A stretch of DNA of 64,000 nucleotides from Bacteroidales bacterium (GTDB taxonomy: Bacteria; Bacteroidota; Bacteroidia; Bacteroidales; UBA932): positions 1 to 64,000 of the forward strand of contig JAFZRX010000014.1 of NCBI GenBank assembly GCA_017619675.1. The letters run 5' to 3'. Positions 1 to 9,776 of the stretch are shown here, in pieces. The translations under genes and the position numbers were made by a program. The number at the start of each line of letters is the position of its first letter. Within the stretch, counting starts at the first letter, position 1. Under the pieces are notes generated by a model. That model saw nothing but the letters and a program-made list of their open reading frames with translations. It was not told the DNA's origin and ran no database searches.

Positions 1-71
1 CCGTGGTCAACGTGGCCGATAGTACCGATGTTGACATGCGGTTTGGTTCTCTGGAAAGTTTCTTTTGCCAT
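1..71 (-). CDS. tuf: Elongation factor Tu, N-terminal fragment (cut by window edge)
   Basis: Only the first 23 codons are inside the window. They read MAKETFQRTKPHVNIGTIGH followed by VDH, the standard EF-Tu start, including the beginning of the first GTP-binding loop (G-HVDHG). EF-Tu carries aminoacyl-tRNA to the ribosome as a GTP complex. The gene lies directly downstream of four tRNA genes on the same strand and is probably co-transcribed with them from the promoter at 518-548. The call is secure although most of the gene lies outside. Confidence 0.95.
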   Translation of the reverse strand, partial: MAKETFQRTKPHVNIGTIGHVDH

Positions 72-112
72 AATAAATTATTGTTTAAACAATTGTCTCT
101 AACACAAAAAAG

Positions 113-184
<72 letters not shown>

Positions 185-189
185 TAAAG

Positions 190-264
190 TGGAGCGGGGT
201 AGGAGAATCGAACTCCCATTTCCAGCTTGGAAGGCTGGCATAATAGCCATTATACGAACCCCGC
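190..264 (-). tRNA. tRNA-Gly (anticodon TCC), CCA encoded
   Basis: The minus strand starts GCGGGGTTCG and ends ACCCCGC-T-CCA, giving a perfect 7-bp acceptor stem and an encoded CCA at 190-192. The anticodon loop is CTTCCAA with anticodon TCC. Confidence 0.95.
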
Positions 265-294
265 ATGCAGGAATAAATCTTCCTGAAACGCTTG

Positions 295-376
295 TGGGCA
301 AGGATGGATTCGAACCACCGAAGGCATCGCCAGCAGATTTACAGTCTGCCCCATTTGGCCACTCTGGTACTTGCCC
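295..376 (-). tRNA. tRNA-Tyr (anticodon GTA)
   Basis: The minus strand begins GGGCAAGTACCAGAGTGG, typical of a class II tRNA with a long variable arm, and has the anticodon loop CTGTAAA with anticodon GTA. The 82-base length fits tRNA-Tyr. Acceptor GGGCAAG pairs with CTTGCCC. Confidence 0.95.
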
Positions 377-407
377 GTATATTGTGTTAAAATACGTCAT
401 TTAAACG

Positions 408-481
408 AGCCGATGGAGGGATTCGGACCCCCGACCCCGAGATTACAAATCACGTGCTCTGGCCAACTGAGCTACATCGGC
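408..481 (-). tRNA. tRNA-Thr (anticodon TGT)
   Basis: The minus strand begins GCCGATGTAGCTCAGTTGG and has the anticodon loop TTTGTAA with anticodon TGT. Acceptor GCCGATG pairs fully with CATCGGC. It is the first gene of the Thr-Tyr-Gly-Thr-tuf unit, the same order as the thrU-tyrU-glyT-thrT-tufB operon of Escherichia coli. Confidence 0.95.
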
Positions 482-517
482 AAATATTTCAAAGAAGACC
501 TTCTTCCAAAGGGAGTG

Positions 518-548
518 CAAAGATAGATATTATTTATTATTATCCAAA
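518..548 (-). promoter_or_regulatory. Promoter of the tRNA-tuf operon
   Basis: On the minus strand TTTG (545-548) is followed after exactly 19 bases by TATCTTTG (518-525). This is an ideal Bacteroidetes -33/-7 pair. Transcription would start about 30 bases upstream of tRNA-Thr(TGT). Confidence 0.85.
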
Positions 549-553
549 CTTTT

Positions 554-2434
554 TTATATCTTTTTTGACATATTTTCGCAGGCCTGAACTATCCCTGAAA
601 CGGAAAGGCCGCAATCCGTTCTTTGCTGGGACTGAGTGGCTTGGGGGATGAATTTGTCAGGGATGCCAAGACCCTCCACGGCTATGCCCAGCCCCTTGCC
701 GGCAACCCATTCAGACACGGCCCCGAACAGGCCGCCCTTGAGGGTGCCGTCCTCTACCGTGACAATGCCGCGGCAGTCGCGGGCCGCCTCTTCCAGGATG
801 GTTTCATCCAGGGGCTTGAGGTACCTCATATTGTATACTGAATACTTGTTTCCGCCGTCCTTTTCAATTTGACGGGCGGCCTCGAGCGCCATGTACGCCA
901 TGGGGCCCAGCGCCAGTATGGCGATTCCGGATCCCTTGGCAAGGCATTCTCCCTTGCCCACGGGAAGGATGGCGGGATCCGCCTCCTTCCATTCCACGCC
1001 CTGGCCCATCCCGCGCGGGTAGCGTATAATAAAAGGTCCGCTGTCCTGCTGCCAGCCGGTGTACATGGCGCGGCGCAGTTCCAGTTCGTCCGCAGGGACG
1101 GATATCACTGCGCCGGGGATGCTGCGGTAGGCGCTCAGGTCGAACGCTCCCTGATGGGTGGCGCCGTCTTCGCCCACGAGTCCCGCGCGGTCGAAGCACA
1201 GGACCACCGGCAGGCGCTGGAGCGCCACGTCGTGGATTATCTGGTCGTACGCCCTCTGGCTGAAGGCGGAGTAGATGTTGCAGAAAGGCTTCATGCCGCC
1301 TGCGGCCAGGCCGGCGCTGAAAGTCACTGCGTGCTCCTCCTCTATTCCCACGTCAAAGAAACGGTCCGGCATCTCGCGGGCAAGGATGCACATTCCGCAT
1401 CCCTTTGCCATGGCGGGGGTGATGCCCACCACGCGGCTGTCCTTGCGGGCGAGTTCCAGGAGGGTGTGTCCGAACACGTCCTGGTAGCGGTCCGCCGGAT
1501 GGGCGCCGTGTATCCTTTCTCCCGTCTCCGGGTCGAAGCGGCCGGGGGCGTGCCAGGTGGCGGGATCCGCCTCCGCGGGGGCGTAGCCCTTGCCTTTCAC
1601 GGTGAGGCAGTGCAGCACGCGGGGGCCGTGCAGCGCTTTCAGGCGCTTGAGCGCCTCTATCAGCTGCCCGATGTCGTTCCCGTCGATTGGGCCGAAGTAG
1701 CGGAAGCCAAGGGCCTCGAAGAGGTCTCCTCCGCTGCGCTTCACGGCCAGGGACTTGGCTGAGATCACGAATCTCTGCAGTCCTCTCCTGGCCTTGCCTT
1801 CGCCCAGGGAATCCCACACCTGCTTCTTTATTTTATTATAAGTGGTGCTTGTGGTGAGGCTCAGGAGGTGGTTGTGCACCGCTCCCTTGTTCTGGTCAAT
1901 GGACTGGTTGTTGTCGTTGAGCAGGATTAGCAGGTCCGCATTGGAGGCTCCCGCGTTGTTGATACCTTCAAGGGCAAGGCCTCCCGTGAGGGCACCGTCG
2001 CCGATCATGGCCAGCACCTTGTGCTTGCGGCCCTGCATCCTGGCTGCCTCCGCCAGGCCCAGCGCCGCCGAGATGGAGGTTGAGGAATGGCCTGTGCCAA
2101 AGCTGTCATATGGGCTTTCGTCCCTGTTGGGGAAGCCGCTTATGCCGTCCTTGGTGCGGTTGCGCCTGAACGCCTCGCGGCGTCCCGTTATTATTTTATG
2201 CGCGTATGCCTGATGTCCCACGTCAAAGACAATCTGGTCTTCCGGCGTGTCAAAGACATAATGGCAGGCTACTATCATCTCCACGGTTCCCAGGCTTGAA
2301 GCCAGGTGCCCCGGATTGTGCGAGCAGCATTCCACCATGTACGCGCGTATCTGGGAGCACAGTTCCTGAAGTTCTTCAATGCTCAGTTTGCGGATGTCCG
2401 CGGGAGAGTTTATCTTGTCTAGAAGGTTGTACAT
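554..2434 (-). CDS. dxs: 1-deoxy-D-xylulose-5-phosphate synthase
   Basis: This thiamine-diphosphate enzyme condenses pyruvate with glyceraldehyde 3-phosphate, the first step of the methylerythritol phosphate route to isoprenoids. The 626-residue protein has the family's usual length. It shows GHLASSLG near residue 40, the ThDP/Mg motif GDGALTGG near residue 143, a central pyrimidine-domain segment GIEEEHAVTFSAGLA and a C-terminal transketolase domain. The start codon lies 3 bases after the stop of the preceding MFS gene, so dxs is probably the last gene of a transporter-containing operon. Its 3' end is 6 bases from the tRNA promoter. Confidence 0.97.
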   Translation of the reverse strand: MYNLLDKINSPADIRKLSIEELQELCSQIRAYMVECCSHNPGHLASSLGTVEMIVACHYVFDTPEDQIVFDVGHQAYAHKIITGRREAFRRNRTKDGISGFPNRDESPYDSFGTGHSSTSISAALGLAEAARMQGRKHKVLAMIGDGALTGGLALEGINNAGASNADLLILLNDNNQSIDQNKGAVHNHLLSLTTSTTYNKIKKQVWDSLGEGKARRGLQRFVISAKSLAVKRSGGDLFEALGFRYFGPIDGNDIGQLIEALKRLKALHGPRVLHCLTVKGKGYAPAEADPATWHAPGRFDPETGERIHGAHPADRYQDVFGHTLLELARKDSRVVGITPAMAKGCGMCILAREMPDRFFDVGIEEEHAVTFSAGLAAGGMKPFCNIYSAFSQRAYDQIIHDVALQRLPVVLCFDRAGLVGEDGATHQGAFDLSAYRSIPGAVISVPADELELRRAMYTGWQQDSGPFIIRYPRGMGQGVEWKEADPAILPVGKGECLAKGSGIAILALGPMAYMALEAARQIEKDGGNKYSVYNMRYLKPLDETILEEAARDCRGIVTVEDGTLKGGLFGAVSEWVAGKGLGIAVEGLGIPDKFIPQATQSQQRTDCGLSVSGIVQACENMSKKI

Positions 2435-2437
2435 CTG

Positions 2438-3775
2438 CTATTTGTTATTGCTGGGGGCGTCCAGGCCAAGTTCCGGCTTCTGCGCTGACGAGCGCCTGAA
2501 CAGCGTTGCGACCAATATGGCCGCAATTCCCAGGCCAATGAATATGTATTCCGCGTGGACCGCCGCCTCCACGCCCTCGCGGGCCTTGAAGATGCGTCCC
2601 ACGAATACCGGGACCAGAAGCATTCCCATGTTCTGGAACCAGTAGATGAGGGAATAGGCGGTGCCCAGGTTCCTGTCAGGGACAATCTTGGGCACGCTGG
2701 GCCACATTGCCGACGGAACCAGCGAGTATCCCACTCCCAGCACCGCTATGGCAAAGTAGCCCCAGAAGGGCACTCCCTGCGGGGCGAAGCACAGCAGCAG
2801 GTGCGCTATGAGCACCAGTGCGGAGCCTATAATCATCCAAAGCGTTCCCTTGCCCACCTTATCCACCAGCGCTCCGAAGAGCGGGGTGAAGATGACCGTG
2901 AAGAACGGGATCATGGTGATCACCCATTTGGCCTTGTCTATGTCCATGCCAAAGCGAGGGATCACTATGGAGGTGCCGAATTTCTTGAACGATATGATGC
3001 AGCAATAGAAGAACACGCAGAGAAGGGATATCATTATGAACCTGGGGTTGGTGAACAGTTTGCCCAGGTCGCTCCATTTGAACTTGTCCTGCTCCTTGAC
3101 CTCCCCGCGCTCGCTGACTATGCCGGCTTCCTTGTCGAAGCGGAAGTCCATGGCCACGAAGATGCCCCAGAGGATCACTCCCAGCATGATGAGGCCCAGG
3201 CCCACCAGGGCGGGGCGGGACGTGTCCGCAAGGGACAGGTGCCCGCCGCCATTCACCAGCATGGGGCTCAGGATGAACGCGCTGGCTGTTCCCAGCCGCG
3301 CTACCGCCACCTGCGCTCCCATGGCAAAGGCCACGTTCCTGCCCTTGAACCACTTGGCAATGCTGCGCGTGACAGCCACGCCCGCGATCTCGCTTCCAAG
3401 GCCGAACAGCATGCATCCTACATAGGCTATGACCAGCGAGGTCTTTGGCGGAAGTCCGGACACCAGGGCCCCGTAGACCGTGCCGGCGCCCAGCGCCATC
3501 AGGCCCACGAACACGGACCCTATTATCCTGACCCCGAAGATGTCAAGCAGGATGCCGCATATCACCAGGCCGCCAAACACGCACAGGAAGCTGTAGCCTC
3601 CGGCGTAGAAGCCGTAGTCCGCGCTGTCCCAGCCCAGGTCAAGCAGTTCCGGACGCTGGAATATCTGCGAGAGGGTGGAGAACATGTCGTCAAAGAAGTA
3701 TGACGCGAACATGGGCACCATCAGGCACACCAGGGCAATCCAGCAGGCGTTGCGTGCGAGTTTCTTTGCGGTCAT
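2438..3775 (-). CDS. MFS transporter (paralogue A)
   Basis: This is a 445-residue polytopic membrane protein of the major facilitator superfamily with about 12 predicted hydrophobic segments. The N-terminal half holds GGLVICGILLDIFGVR, an MFS loop 2-3 type motif, and SIAKWFKGRNVAFAMG, which also occurs in similar form in the upstream gene (IVKWFKGRETALAMG). The two are therefore tandem paralogues. The second half includes GALVDKVGKG, the repeated loop motif. The substrate cannot be read from the sequence. It is 3 bases from dxs and 3 bases from paralogue B, so the three are probably co-translated. Confidence 0.85.
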   Translation of the reverse strand: MTAKKLARNACWIALVCLMVPMFASYFFDDMFSTLSQIFQRPELLDLGWDSADYGFYAGGYSFLCVFGGLVICGILLDIFGVRIIGSVFVGLMALGAGTVYGALVSGLPPKTSLVIAYVGCMLFGLGSEIAGVAVTRSIAKWFKGRNVAFAMGAQVAVARLGTASAFILSPMLVNGGGHLSLADTSRPALVGLGLIMLGVILWGIFVAMDFRFDKEAGIVSERGEVKEQDKFKWSDLGKLFTNPRFIMISLLCVFFYCCIISFKKFGTSIVIPRFGMDIDKAKWVITMIPFFTVIFTPLFGALVDKVGKGTLWMIIGSALVLIAHLLLCFAPQGVPFWGYFAIAVLGVGYSLVPSAMWPSVPKIVPDRNLGTAYSLIYWFQNMGMLLVPVFVGRIFKAREGVEAAVHAEYIFIGLGIAAILVATLFRRSSAQKPELGLDAPSNNK

Positions 3776-3778
3776 TTC

Positions 3779-5410
3779 CTAGTCTTTTATGTTGGGTTCC
3801 TCAAGTCCAAGGTTTTTCTTCTTGTCCACTACCTTAAGGTAGGCTCCGATGAGCATTGACGCCACGCCAAGGCAGGCGAGCATCACGAGGGCCCAGGTAT
3901 AGTTCAGCTGGTCCGGAGGGGTGCCGGGAGCGTTGGTGCTGGTAAGCACGTTGCCGATGAGGATAGGGAAGAGCCACAGGCCAATGTTCTGGATCCAGAA
4001 AATGAGCGCGTAGGCGGATCCTATGATCTTTTCGTCGACAAGCTTTGGAACTGAAGGCCACAGGGCTGCCGGAACCAGCGAGAAGCTGGAGCCGAGCACC
4101 AGGATTGTGGCGTAAGCCACTATGGTGCCTCCAACAGCGTTACCCTTGAAGAGCGGCAGTATGAAGGCGAATGTCAGGTGGCAGACAACCAGCAATATTG
4201 AGCCGATAAGCAACATGGAGGCCGCCTTGCCCTTGTGGTCAACATAGTTGCCAAGGATTGGCGTGATGGCCACTGCAAGGAGCGGGAATACGGCAAAGAT
4301 GGTCTCTGCGGTGCCGCGCCTGAATCCCATTACGCAGTAAACTATCAGGGCCACTACGGCGATTGCCATGAGACCGTATTTGAGTCCCTTGTTGTTCTTT
4401 ATGAAGTTGCTTGAGAACGAGCATACTGCAACCACCAGCATTATGATGTACTGGATGATGGTGACGGCTTCACCGGCCCAGAATGAGCCTGCGGCAGGCT
4501 CTGTCAGGGTCAGGTTGCACTGCAGCATGTTGACCGCGTACTTCTGGAACGGGAAAATCGCTGAGTAATAGAGCACGCAAAGAAGTGCCACCAGCCAGAA
4601 ACCAAGGCTGGAGAGGATCTTGCCAATGTCCTTTACCTTGAATGGGTCGTCCTTCTCTTCCGCCTCGCCGGTCTGGCTGTCAAGCTTGCGGTCCATGAAG
4701 TAATAGACGATGAACATAATCAGGGCTATCATCATGAGCACCACGCCAAAGGCTACGGAACGGCTTACCTCGATGGTGCCGCCCAGTTTTGCGAAGTAAG
4801 GCGAGAAGATCATGCAGGTGGCCACGCCAAGGCGCGCGAGGGCCATCTCGGAGCCCATCGCGAGCGCCGTCTCCCTGCCCTTGAACCATTTCACTATACC
4901 GCGGCTCACCGTGATACCGGCCATCTCGCAGCCGCAGCCGAAGATCATGAATCCTATGGCCGCCAGCTTTGCCGACGCCGGCATGCCGTGATAGAACGGC
5001 AGCACGTCGTCGATGAAGCCCACTCCGGTATGCCAGTTGAGGTTGTTGGTGAACCAGGTCTCGAGGCCGCTGCCGATGAAGGACTTGCTCACCGCGAACC
5101 ATTTGATCGCGGCTCCCGCAAGCATCACGGCTCCGGACAGGATTGCGGTGAAGCGGACGCCCATCTTGTCCAGGATGATGCCCGCGAAGATCAGGAAGAA
5201 GACGAATACGTTCAGGAATGTCTCAGAGCCTTCCATTGTTCCGAAGGCCTTGGAATCCCAGCCCCTGGTGGACTCCATCAGGTCCTTGATAGGGGACAGG
5301 ATGTCCATGAAGATGTATGCGCAGAACATTGCCAGCGCAAGGAGCAGCAGCGCGGTCCATCGCATTGCCGCGGAGTCTCTCAGGGTTGTCTTTTTAACTG
5401 TGTCAGTCAT
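3779..5410 (-). CDS. MFS transporter (paralogue B, longer)
   Basis: This 543-residue MFS permease is related to its downstream neighbour: both share a KWFKGR motif and the ALWPSVP/MWPSVPK segment late in the protein. It is about 100 residues longer, mainly because of extra membrane-spanning sequence in the middle (around residues 270-350). Such paired permeases could work on related substrates or as a heteromer, but nothing in the sequence decides this. It starts 18 bases after the YfcC-family gene. Confidence 0.85.
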   Translation of the reverse strand: MTDTVKKTTLRDSAAMRWTALLLLALAMFCAYIFMDILSPIKDLMESTRGWDSKAFGTMEGSETFLNVFVFFLIFAGIILDKMGVRFTAILSGAVMLAGAAIKWFAVSKSFIGSGLETWFTNNLNWHTGVGFIDDVLPFYHGMPASAKLAAIGFMIFGCGCEMAGITVSRGIVKWFKGRETALAMGSEMALARLGVATCMIFSPYFAKLGGTIEVSRSVAFGVVLMMIALIMFIVYYFMDRKLDSQTGEAEEKDDPFKVKDIGKILSSLGFWLVALLCVLYYSAIFPFQKYAVNMLQCNLTLTEPAAGSFWAGEAVTIIQYIIMLVVAVCSFSSNFIKNNKGLKYGLMAIAVVALIVYCVMGFRRGTAETIFAVFPLLAVAITPILGNYVDHKGKAASMLLIGSILLVVCHLTFAFILPLFKGNAVGGTIVAYATILVLGSSFSLVPAALWPSVPKLVDEKIIGSAYALIFWIQNIGLWLFPILIGNVLTSTNAPGTPPDQLNYTWALVMLACLGVASMLIGAYLKVVDKKKNLGLEEPNIKD

Positions 5411-5428
5411 AATATTTAAGTTTTACAT

Positions 5429-6763
5429 TCAGAATCCTTTGATTTGGAAGAGGACGGTGGGGAGCAGCAGCAGGAAGCCCAGCGCCACAAGCGCCAGGAC
5501 GGGCTTCCAGACGCGGCGCGCCCAGTCCGAATAGTCCACGCGGGCCATCGCCAGCGCGGCGATGAGCACTCCGGAGGTGGGGGTTATCATATTTGTGAAG
5601 CCGTCGCCGAACTGGAAAGCCAGAACCATTGACTGGCGGCTGAGGCCTATCATGTCGCTCAGGGGGGCCATCACCGGGATGGTTATGGCGGCCTTTGCAG
5701 TGGCGCTTGGGATGAGCAGGTTTATGAGGGTCTGCACTCCGTACATCATTGCCAGCGAGGCGGTCTTTGAACTGCCTTCCAGGGAGGTCTGCAGGGAATG
5801 CAGGATGGTGTCCAGCACGTGTCCGTCCTGCAGGATTATTATGATTCCCGATGCCAGGCCCACCACCAGGGCCGCGCCAAAGATATCCTTTGCGCCAGCC
5901 AGGAATTCATTTGCGATGCGGTTGGCGCTGAAGCCGCCCGCTATGCCGCAAAGGATGCCCATGGCCAGGAATAGGGCGGAGATCTCCGCTATGTACCAGT
6001 GGAAGGCCACGGCCCCCACGACAAGGGCCACGATGGTGGCTCCCAGTATGCCCAGCACTATCCAGTGGCGCGTGTGGCCGCCCTCATCGGCGCCCTGCGC
6101 CGGTGCTTCCGCGGCCTGCGGCTCCTCTTTCTTGACACGCGAGGCGTAGATGAGCGTGAAGGCTATGAAGAGCGCCGTGAGCAGCGCCCAGCAGAATATC
6201 CTGTAGCCCATTCCGGAGAACATTGGCAGGTCTGACATCTCCTGTGCGATCCCCACCGTGAACGGGTTGAGGAAGGCGCTGGAGAAACCTATGTTGGATG
6301 CCACGTACACTATCATCAGGCCCACTATGGCATTGTATCCCATGGATATCGCAAGGGGTACCACCAGGCCCACGAAGGGGATGGTCTCCTCGCTCATGCC
6401 AAAGATGGCGCCGGCGGCGGAGAACAGCAGCGCTATCAGCGCAAGGACAGCCTTGTCATAGCGGCCGGCCTTGCTTATGAAGCGCCTGATGCCAAAGTCC
6501 GCCGCGCCGGTGGCGTTCAGTATCCAGAACGCCCCGCCCACTATCAGTATGAAAACGATGATCCCCGCCTGCTTCACGAATCCGTTGTACAGGGCGGAGA
6601 AAACCTGCCAGGTCTGCGGGGAGGAATCCGCCTGCACAAAGACGGGGTTGCCGTCGCTCCCGGTCACATATTGCCCTCCCGGCAACAGCCAGGTGACTGC
6701 AGCGCACAACAGTATCAGCCCGAAAAGGATGATATATGTGTTGGGGAAGGCCCGGGTTTTCAT
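5429..6763 (-). CDS. YfcC/DcuC-type (ion transporter superfamily) permease
   Basis: The 444-residue membrane protein begins with a hydrophobic helix ending in WLLPGGQY, the signature opening of YfcC/DcuC and AbgT-like permeases, and later has GMSEETIPFVGLVVPLA, LINLLIPSATAKAAIT and GDGFTNMITPTSGVL, the paired re-entrant loop motifs of this group. Family members move C4-dicarboxylates, amino acids or peptides across the inner membrane. The substrate here is unknown. It lies 22 bases downstream of ssb and upstream of two MFS genes, so three permeases are stacked between ssb and dxs. Confidence 0.85.
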   Translation of the reverse strand: MKTRAFPNTYIILFGLILLCAAVTWLLPGGQYVTGSDGNPVFVQADSSPQTWQVFSALYNGFVKQAGIIVFILIVGGAFWILNATGAADFGIRRFISKAGRYDKAVLALIALLFSAAGAIFGMSEETIPFVGLVVPLAISMGYNAIVGLMIVYVASNIGFSSAFLNPFTVGIAQEMSDLPMFSGMGYRIFCWALLTALFIAFTLIYASRVKKEEPQAAEAPAQGADEGGHTRHWIVLGILGATIVALVVGAVAFHWYIAEISALFLAMGILCGIAGGFSANRIANEFLAGAKDIFGAALVVGLASGIIIILQDGHVLDTILHSLQTSLEGSSKTASLAMMYGVQTLINLLIPSATAKAAITIPVMAPLSDMIGLSRQSMVLAFQFGDGFTNMITPTSGVLIAALAMARVDYSDWARRVWKPVLALVALGFLLLLPTVLFQIKGF

Positions 6764-6785
6764 ACACGCGTGCTTTGGACGCGGT

Positions 6786-7316
6786 CTAGAACGGGAGGTC
6801 GTCCGATGAGTCTATTCCCAGGTCGATAGGGGCCTGCGGAGCGGGTGTGGGAGCGGGCGCTGCCGGAGCGGCGGGAGCCGCCGGGCGCTGCTGCCAGCCG
6901 CCCTGCTGGTATCCGCTTTGCGGATAGCCGCCCTGGGCGGGAGCCGGGGAGGAGAAGGTGTTGTCTGCCTGCGCGCCAGGGTTGTCGCTTCTGCGGCCGA
7001 GGAGCTGCAGGGTGTCCACTACGACCTCCGTGCGGTACTGCTGCGCGCCCTGCTGGTCAGTCCAGGAACGGGTGCGGAGGCGTCCCTCCACGTAGATCTG
7101 GGTGCCTTTGCGGATGAACCTTTCGGCAACGTCCGCGGACTGCCTCCAGGCTACGATATTGTGCCATTCAGTGCTTTCGCGGACTTCTCCGCTGCGGTCT
7201 TTGAATCTTTCAGACGTGGCCAGACGGAAGGTGGCCATCTTGGTGTTTCCCTCAAGGTAACGGATTTCAGGGTCTACTCCAACGTTACCGATAAGCATTA
7301 CTTTGTTCAGTGACAT
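6786..7316 (-). CDS. ssb: Single-stranded DNA-binding protein
   Basis: This protein binds and protects single-stranded DNA in replication, recombination and repair. It is 176 residues long. The OB-fold covers roughly residues 1-110 (MSLNKVMLIGNVGVDPEIRY, then WHNIVAWR and IYVEGRLRTRSW). A Gly/Gln/Pro/Ala-rich flexible linker follows, and the acidic tip DSSDDLPF at the C-terminus is the docking site for partner proteins. Its presence at the head of a transporter-dxs gene string is unusual for ssb, although co-transcription is inferred only from spacing. Confidence 0.96.
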   Translation of the reverse strand: MSLNKVMLIGNVGVDPEIRYLEGNTKMATFRLATSERFKDRSGEVRESTEWHNIVAWRQSADVAERFIRKGTQIYVEGRLRTRSWTDQQGAQQYRTEVVVDTLQLLGRRSDNPGAQADNTFSSPAPAQGGYPQSGYQQGGWQQRPAAPAAPAAPAPTPAPQAPIDLGIDSSDDLPF

Positions 7317-7374
7317 ATTGCGTGTGTTTTAGATAATTACGTTTAAACAGCCTTACAAGTTAAGAATTTTTCCG

Positions 7375-8154
7375 CTAATTGCGCTGGCGGACGGCTTCAA
7401 AAAGAAGGATTGCGGCGGAAACGGATGCGTTCAGGGAATCCATCTCCCCCAGCATGGGGATGCGGATGTGGGCGTCCGCCGCTTCCCGCCAGATGTTGCT
7501 GAGGCCCGTGGCTTCCGAGCCCACCACTATGGCGGTGCCCCCGGTCATGGGGGTGTCGTAATACAGGTGAGAATCCTGCAATTGCGCCGTGAGGATGCGT
7601 ATGCCGCGTTCCTTGAGCCATGCGGCGGCCTCAGCGGAGGCGGCGCATGCCACCGGAACGGTGAACACGGCGCCCAGGCTGGCGCGTATCAGGTTGGGGT
7701 TGTACAGGTCTGTGAGGGGGTCGCAGATGATCACGGCGTCAGCCCCGGCGGCGTCCGCGCTGCGGAGCACAGCGCCCAGGTTGCCGGGTTTCTCCACGCC
7801 TTCCAGCACCATCACCAGCGGGTTCGGGCCAAGATTGAGGTCCTTGAGCGCGGCTGCGCTGCCGCGCATCACCGCTATCAGGCCCTCCGTGCCCTCCCGC
7901 AGTGCCGCCTTGGCGTATACGGCGGGGGAGACCTGTACGGCCATATCGGCCTCCAGGCCTGCCGGATCGCCTCCCGCCTCCGGGCAGAAGAACAGCGTCC
8001 GCGCCTTGAAGCCCGCCCTGAGGGCGTGGCCTATCTCCCTGCGTCCCTCCACAATAAAAAGGGATTTCTCCCGCCTGAGGGAAGATTTTTCCCGAAGCGA
8101 GAGAAGCTCCTTTATCTTAGGATTCTGTGCCGATGTGACGTTCTCAACCTTCAT
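7375..8154 (-). CDS. SpoU/TrmH-family RNA 2'-O-methyltransferase
   Basis: This 259-residue protein has an N-terminal substrate-binding region ([20 protein letters not shown], then FIVEGRREI) and a SPOUT methyltransferase domain with the three knot motifs: [31 protein letters not shown] and [17 protein letters not shown]. The probable reaction is AdoMet-dependent 2'-O-methylation of a ribose in rRNA or tRNA. Which RNA is modified cannot be told from the sequence. The start overlaps the end of lysS by 11 bases, so it is very likely co-transcribed with it. Confidence 0.9.
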   Translation of the reverse strand: MKVENVTSAQNPKIKELLSLREKSSLRREKSLFIVEGRREIGHALRAGFKARTLFFCPEAGGDPAGLEADMAVQVSPAVYAKAALREGTEGLIAVMRGSAAALKDLNLGPNPLVMVLEGVEKPGNLGAVLRSADAAGADAVIICDPLTDLYNPNLIRASLGAVFTVPVACAASAEAAAWLKERGIRILTAQLQDSHLYYDTPMTGGTAIVVGSEATGLSNIWREAADAHIRIPMLGEMDSLNASVSAAILLFEAVRQRN

Positions 8155-9685
8155 TCTGCTCTTCTTTCTTGAGCGCCTTTTCCGGTCTCATCTGGGGGAA
8201 GAACAGCACGTCCTGGATGGCGGTCTGTCCCGTCATGAACATGGTAAGACGGTCAATTCCCATACCCATTCCGGAGGTTGGCGGCATGCCGTATTCAAGG
8301 GCGCGGACAAAGTCGAGGTCAATGTACATTGCCTCGTCGTCTCCCTTGCTCTTGAGGGCTGCCTGCTCCTCGAACCTTTCCAGCTGGTCAATGGGGTCGT
8401 TCAGCTCAGAATACGCGTTGGCCAGTTCCTTTCCGCATACGAACAGCTCGAAGCGCTCTGTAAGGGTGGGATCCTTGCGGTGACGCTTGGTCAGAGGGGA
8501 CATCTCAACCGGATAGTCTATGATGAATGTTGGCTGTATGAGGTTCTTCTCGCAGTATTCTCCAAAGATGGCGTCTATGAGTTTGCCCTTGCCCATGGAA
8601 GGCTCAACCTCCACGTTCAGCTGCTTGCAGGTGGCGCGCAGCTGGGCCTCGTCCATACCCTTCACGTCCACTCCGGCGTACTCCTTTATGGCGTCCAGGA
8701 TTGGCAGGCGGCGGTATGTTCCGCCAAAGTCAACCTCGTTGCCCGCAATGTTCACCTTGGTTGTGCCGTTGACCTCCATGGCCACCTTGCAGAGCATCTT
8801 CTCCACGAAGTCCATCATCCAGAAGTAGTCCTTGTAGGCCACATAGATCTCCATGCAGGTGAACTCCGGATTGTGGGTCTTGTCCATGCCCTCGTTGCGG
8901 AAGTCCTTTGCGAACTCATACACGCCAAGGTATCCGCCCACGATCAGCCTCTTGAGGTACAGCTCGTTGGCGATACGCATGTACAGGTCGATGTCCAGGG
9001 CGTTGTGGTGGGTGATGAACGGCCTTGCCGTTGCACCGCCCGGAATGCTCTGGAGGATAGGGGTCTCCACCTCAAGGCAGCCGGCCTCGTCAAAGTAGCG
9101 GCGCATGGTGGATATGATCTTCGCCCTCTTGACGAAGGTATCCTTCACCTGGGGGTTCACGATGAGGTCCACGTACCTCTGGCGGTAGCGCAGTTCGGGG
9201 TCCGTGAAGGCGTCGTGTACCACGCCGTCGGCCTCCTTTACGATGGGGAGTACCCTGAGGGACTTGCTCAGCACAGTGAGCTCCTTTGCGTGAACTGAGA
9301 GCTGGCCTGTCTGGGTGAAGAAGGCGAAGCCCCTGATACCCACGATGTCGCCAATGTCAAGGAGTTTCTTGAACACGGTATTGTACATGGTCTTGTCCTC
9401 CCCGGGACAGATCTCGTCACGTTTTATGTATATCTGGATGCGGCCCGTATGGTCCTGCAGTTCGGCGAAGGAGGCGGCGCCCATGATGCGGCGCGACATG
9501 AGCCTTCCCGCTATGCAAACGTCCTGCAGGTTGCCAAGTTCAGGCTTGTATTCCTGTTCAATTTTCTTTGCGGTTGCGTTTACCGGATATAATGCAGCCG
9601 GATAGGGTTCTATGCCCAGTTCCCGGAGCTGCCTGAGAGATTCCCTGCGGAGCAATTCCTGCTCGCTGTAGTCGGTATTTATCAT
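8144..9685 (-). CDS. lysS: Lysyl-tRNA synthetase, class II
   Basis: The enzyme attaches lysine to tRNA-Lys. From the ATG at 9685 it has 513 residues, close to the family norm. An OB-fold anticodon-binding domain (near [20 protein letters not shown]) precedes the class II core with motif 1 ([17 protein letters not shown]), motif 2 ([19 protein letters not shown]) and motif 3 (GMGIDRL). An in-frame TTG six codons further upstream is rejected as the start because it overlaps the -7 box at 9701-9708. It is divergent from recJ. Confidence 0.96.
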   Translation of the reverse strand: MINTDYSEQELLRRESLRQLRELGIEPYPAALYPVNATAKKIEQEYKPELGNLQDVCIAGRLMSRRIMGAASFAELQDHTGRIQIYIKRDEICPGEDKTMYNTVFKKLLDIGDIVGIRGFAFFTQTGQLSVHAKELTVLSKSLRVLPIVKEADGVVHDAFTDPELRYRQRYVDLIVNPQVKDTFVKRAKIISTMRRYFDEAGCLEVETPILQSIPGGATARPFITHHNALDIDLYMRIANELYLKRLIVGGYLGVYEFAKDFRNEGMDKTHNPEFTCMEIYVAYKDYFWMMDFVEKMLCKVAMEVNGTTKVNIAGNEVDFGGTYRRLPILDAIKEYAGVDVKGMDEAQLRATCKQLNVEVEPSMGKGKLIDAIFGEYCEKNLIQPTFIIDYPVEMSPLTKRHRKDPTLTERFELFVCGKELANAYSELNDPIDQLERFEEQAALKSKGDDEAMYIDLDFVRALEYGMPPTSGMGMGIDRLTMFMTGQTAIQDVLFFPQMRPEKALKKEEQNEG

Positions 9686-9700
9686 ATGTTCAAATTTGGA

Positions 9701-9708
9701 CAAAAGTA
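9701..9708 (-). promoter_or_regulatory. Candidate lysS promoter, -7 element
   Basis: On the minus strand the octamer TACTTTTG fits TAnnTTTG. No good TTTG box sits 19 bases upstream, so only the -7 half is convincing. It would give a leader of about 10 bases before the ATG at 9685. Confidence 0.5.
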
Positions 9709-9741
9709 CTCATTTAATTTCTAAAATTAAAATATTTGAGG

Positions 9742-9749
9742 TATCTTTG
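9742..9749 (+). promoter_or_regulatory. Candidate recJ promoter, -7 element
   Basis: TATCTTTG matches the Bacteroidetes -7 consensus exactly and ends 27 bases before the recJ ATG. The -33 region is weak. It may drive the long plus-strand run from recJ to parC. Confidence 0.6.
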
Positions 9750-9776
9750 TAAACTTGGGAAAAGACCTTAGAAGAG

